Source of the DNA: Deltaproteobacteria bacterium
Lineage (GTDB): Bacteria; Desulfobacterota; Desulfobacteria; Desulfobacterales; ETH-SRB1
Direction of reading: 5' to 3'
Assembly (NCBI GenBank): GCA_003647525.1
Contig: QMMZ01000083.1
Location: forward strand, 1 to 7,438
DNA length: 7,438 nt
In this document: positions 5,482 to 7,438 of the stretch, piece by piece
Position numbering within the stretch: the first letter of the stretch is position 1
Layout: every line of letters starts with the position of its first letter
Program-made: the position numbers and the translations under genes
The notes under the pieces: generated by a model
The model's database searches: none
Told to the model about the DNA's origin: nothing
The model's input: the letters and a program-made list of their open reading frames with translations, nothing else

Positions 5482-5500
5482 AAAGGTATAACAATTGGGT
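5482..5500 (+). promoter_or_regulatory. Ribosome binding site that decides the TTG start
   Basis: AAAGG at 5482-5486 lies eight bases before a TTG at 5495, which is the only common start codon between the in-frame stop at 5489-5491 and the first conserved ketosynthase residues (AAIIGMG). The ATG at 5549 is inside that strand and too late. Confidence 0.65.
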
Positions 5501-7438
5501 ACTAATAAGAAAAAATCAATCAAAAATATTCATGCCGCTATCATTGGTATGGGATGTTTTTTCCCAAAAGCATCAGGGTTGCATGAATACTGGCGTCTGA
5601 TTTTTAAGGGTGAGGACGCTATTACTGATATACCTGGAACCCACTGGTCTCCTGACGATTACTTTGATAAGGATCCCAAAAAACCAGACCATATTTACTG
5701 TAAAAAGGGGGGGTTTCTTTCGGCTGTTCCTTTTGATCCTACTGAATTCGGTATGCCTCCTTCTTCTCTTGAAGCAACTGATACCTCCCAGATCCTGGGC
5801 CTGCTTGCAGCCAGAATGGCGCTTGAAAATGCAGGCTATGGACAAAATGCCAAGTTCAGTCATAGCAGGACAAGCGTAATACTCGGCGCAACAGGAACTC
5901 AGGAACTTGCCATTCCGTTGGCTGCCAGGCTGGGACATCCAATCTGGCGAAAAGCTCTTCACAATTCAGGGATTAAACCCGATAAAGCAGAAAAAGTTAT
6001 TAAAAAAATATCTGACTCATATGTTTCATGGCAGGAGAATTCTTTTCCGGGTCTGTTGGGGAATGTTATTGCGGGAAGAATATGTAACCGTCTTGACATA
6101 GGAGGCACAAACTGTGTTGTCGATGCAGCCTGCGCCAGCTCGATGGGAGCTATTTACCTATCCCTGCTCGAACTTTCATCAGAACGGTCAGATATGGTAG
6201 TCACTGGTGGTCTGGATACTTTAAACGATATTTTCATGCACATGTGCTTTTCCAGGACATTCATTCTTTCACCGACCGGAGATTCAAGACCTTTTTCTAA
6301 AGATGCAGACGGAACAGTTCTGGGGGAAGGAATAGGATTACTGGTTCTTAAAAGACTTGAAGATGCTGAAAGAGACGGCGACAGGATTTATGCAGTTATC
6401 AAAGGCATAGGCTCCTCAAGCGATGGGAAATCACAAAGCATATATTCTCCCAGACCGGAAGGACAGTTAGAGTCTCTTCGCATTGCTTATGAGTCGTCAG
6501 GTATTGATCCGGCTTCTGTTGAGCTTGTAGAAGCACATGGCACAGGCACTCGTGTCGGAGATAATGTTGAGTTCAGTGCACTTAAACGCTTGTTCAAAGA
6601 ATCACCTAAAAAAATAAATACATGCGCATTAGGCTCGGTAAAATCCATGATTGGTCATACAAAAGCCGCTGCAGGAACCGCAGGGCTTATCAAAGCCGCG
6701 CTTGCTCTTTATAACAAAGTATTACCGCCCACATTAAAAGCCAACGAGCCTGATCCAAAATTAGGGATTGACGACACCCCCTTTTACATAAATACCGAAA
6801 CAAGGCCATGGTTCTCTAAAAAGGAACACCCGCGCAGGTCAGGGGTCAGCGCATTTGGATTTGGCGGAAGTAATTTCCATATTGTACTTGAAGAATACAA
6901 TCAAAATAAAAATGAAATTTTCTGGGATGGTTCAATTGAAATCATATCTTTATCAGCTTCCACCAGGAAAAAAATCGAAAATCAATTCCGCGAGTTAAAA
7001 AATTCTATCAACAAGGGAATCTCATATAAAGAACTCGCAATTAAAGCAGCAAAAACCAGAAAAGAATTTTCACCGGATGATCAATTCAGATTTCTTTTAG
7101 TTCTTGAAAGACCATCTAATTCATCAGGAAATCCGGCTGATGATTTTTCAGGACTTCTCAGCAAAGCATCAAATTCAATTGAATCAAACCGGCAAAATAA
7201 TGCTAAAGAAAACAACAGAAATTTGAAGAATATATTTTATGGGGGGCCTGAAAAACCCGGTAAAATCGCATTTATCTTTCCAGGCCAGGGGAGCCAATAT
7301 GTAGGAATGGGCCGAGATTTAGTTTGCACATTCCCGGAAGCATTTAACATCCTTGAAAAAGCAAATGAAAAATATAATAATTCTGAACGGCTAAGTGATT
7401 TTATCTATCCCAGGCCGGCTCAAACAGAAATAGAAAGG
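5495..7438 (+). CDS. pfaA: PfaA-like multidomain synthase: ketosynthase plus acyltransferase (3' end missing)
   Basis: The first 648 residues of a large iterative type I synthase are present without any stop or frameshift; the frame runs off the window. Residues about 12-455 are a beta-ketoacyl synthase that elongates the chain by decarboxylative condensation. The catalytic Cys213 (DAACASSMG), His348 (EAHGTGTRVGD) and His388 (SMIGHTKAAAG) are all present, and the segments GGLDTLNDIFMHMCFS and ILSPTGDSRPFSKDADG are typical of PUFA-type rather than modular polyketide ketosynthases. An Asn/Ser/Lys-rich linker (about 456-585) follows, then an acyltransferase starting IAFIFPGQGSQYVGMG (GQGSQ at 597-601); its catalytic GHSxG lies outside. 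Tandem carrier domains, ketoreductase and possibly dehydratase are expected further right as in PfaA, but are not seen. The start is the TTG at 5495. PfaD immediately upstream supports a Pfa-type role. Alternatives are other secondary-lipid synthases such as HglE-like glycolipid enzymes; the symbol is by homology only. Confidence 0.88.
   Translation, partial: MGTNKKKSIKNIHAAIIGMGCFFPKASGLHEYWRLIFKGEDAITDIPGTHWSPDDYFDKDPKKPDHIYCKKGGFLSAVPFDPTEFGMPPSSLEATDTSQILGLLAARMALENAGYGQNAKFSHSRTSVILGATGTQELAIPLAARLGHPIWRKALHNSGIKPDKAEKVIKKISDSYVSWQENSFPGLLGNVIAGRICNRLDIGGTNCVVDAACASSMGAIYLSLLELSSERSDMVVTGGLDTLNDIFMHMCFSRTFILSPTGDSRPFSKDADGTVLGEGIGLLVLKRLEDAERDGDRIYAVIKGIGSSSDGKSQSIYSPRPEGQLESLRIAYESSGIDPASVELVEAHGTGTRVGDNVEFSALKRLFKESPKKINTCALGSVKSMIGHTKAAAGTAGLIKAALALYNKVLPPTLKANEPDPKLGIDDTPFYINTETRPWFSKKEHPRRSGVSAFGFGGSNFHIVLEEYNQNKNEIFWDGSIEIISLSASTRKKIENQFRELKNSINKGISYKELAIKAAKTRKEFSPDDQFRFLLVLERPSNSSGNPADDFSGLLSKASNSIESNRQNNAKENNRNLKNIFYGGPEKPGKIAFIFPGQGSQYVGMGRDLVCTFPEAFNILEKANEKYNNSERLSDFIYPRPAQTEIER

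Noticed and set aside
5573..5962. Antisense frame of 129 codons within the ketosynthase region
   Set aside because: It lies wholly opposite conserved ketosynthase sequence, has no ribosome binding site and no recognisable domain.

Overview
The window reads as chromosomal DNA of an AT-rich Gram-negative bacterium. A sulfate-reducer-like member of the Desulfobacterales (former Deltaproteobacteria) is the best guess. This rests on the mix of a Pfa-type lipid synthase, XerD, a DUF77 thiamine-binding protein and intergenic spaces full of palindromes; no marker gene fixes the taxonomy.

Layout, left to right. (1) 2-586 (+) is the 3' part of an M24 metallopeptidase of the Xaa-Pro peptidase type. (2) 587-822 is a short spacer with two small hairpins, a long hairpin element (703-738) and the first copy of a 36-bp dispersed repeat (752-787). 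(3) 823-1719 (+) is an intact XerD-type recombinase of 298 residues. (4) 1732-2003 is a compact unit: an inverted copy of the 36-bp repeat, the wreck of a GxxExxY-family gene, and a third copy of the repeat facing the other way. (5) 1969-2310 (-) is a small thiamine-binding (MTH1187/YqgV) protein whose last 11 codons and stop lie in the third repeat copy. (6) 2353-2510 is a 158-bp palindromic element with perfect 19-bp ends. (7) 2536-3279 (-) is an exported protein that looks like an outer-membrane beta-barrel. (8) 3280-3657 is a divergent intergenic region with a 27-bp inverted repeat around a 52-base loop and a good sigma70-like promoter facing right. (9) 3658-5304 (+) is PfaD. (10) 5304-5475 holds facing arrays of 7-base repeats. 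(11) 5495-7438 (+) is the start of a large PfaA-like synthase (ketosynthase, then acyltransferase), cut by the window edge.

The functional centre is the pfaD-pfaA-like pair, the start of a multi-enzyme system for polyunsaturated or other secondary lipids. The ketosynthase/acyltransferase protein would extend an acyl chain and PfaD would act in trans as the flavin enoyl reductase. The remaining subunits or domains (carrier proteins, ketoreductase, dehydratases, phosphopantetheinyl transferase) must lie beyond the right edge.

The most unusual part is between the genes. At least five different families of inverted or dispersed repeat occupy almost every spacer, and one of them brackets a dead GxxExxY gene in the manner of terminal inverted repeats. 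That arrangement suggests a small, perhaps undescribed, repeat-bounded mobile unit. This is a hypothesis from one degraded copy.
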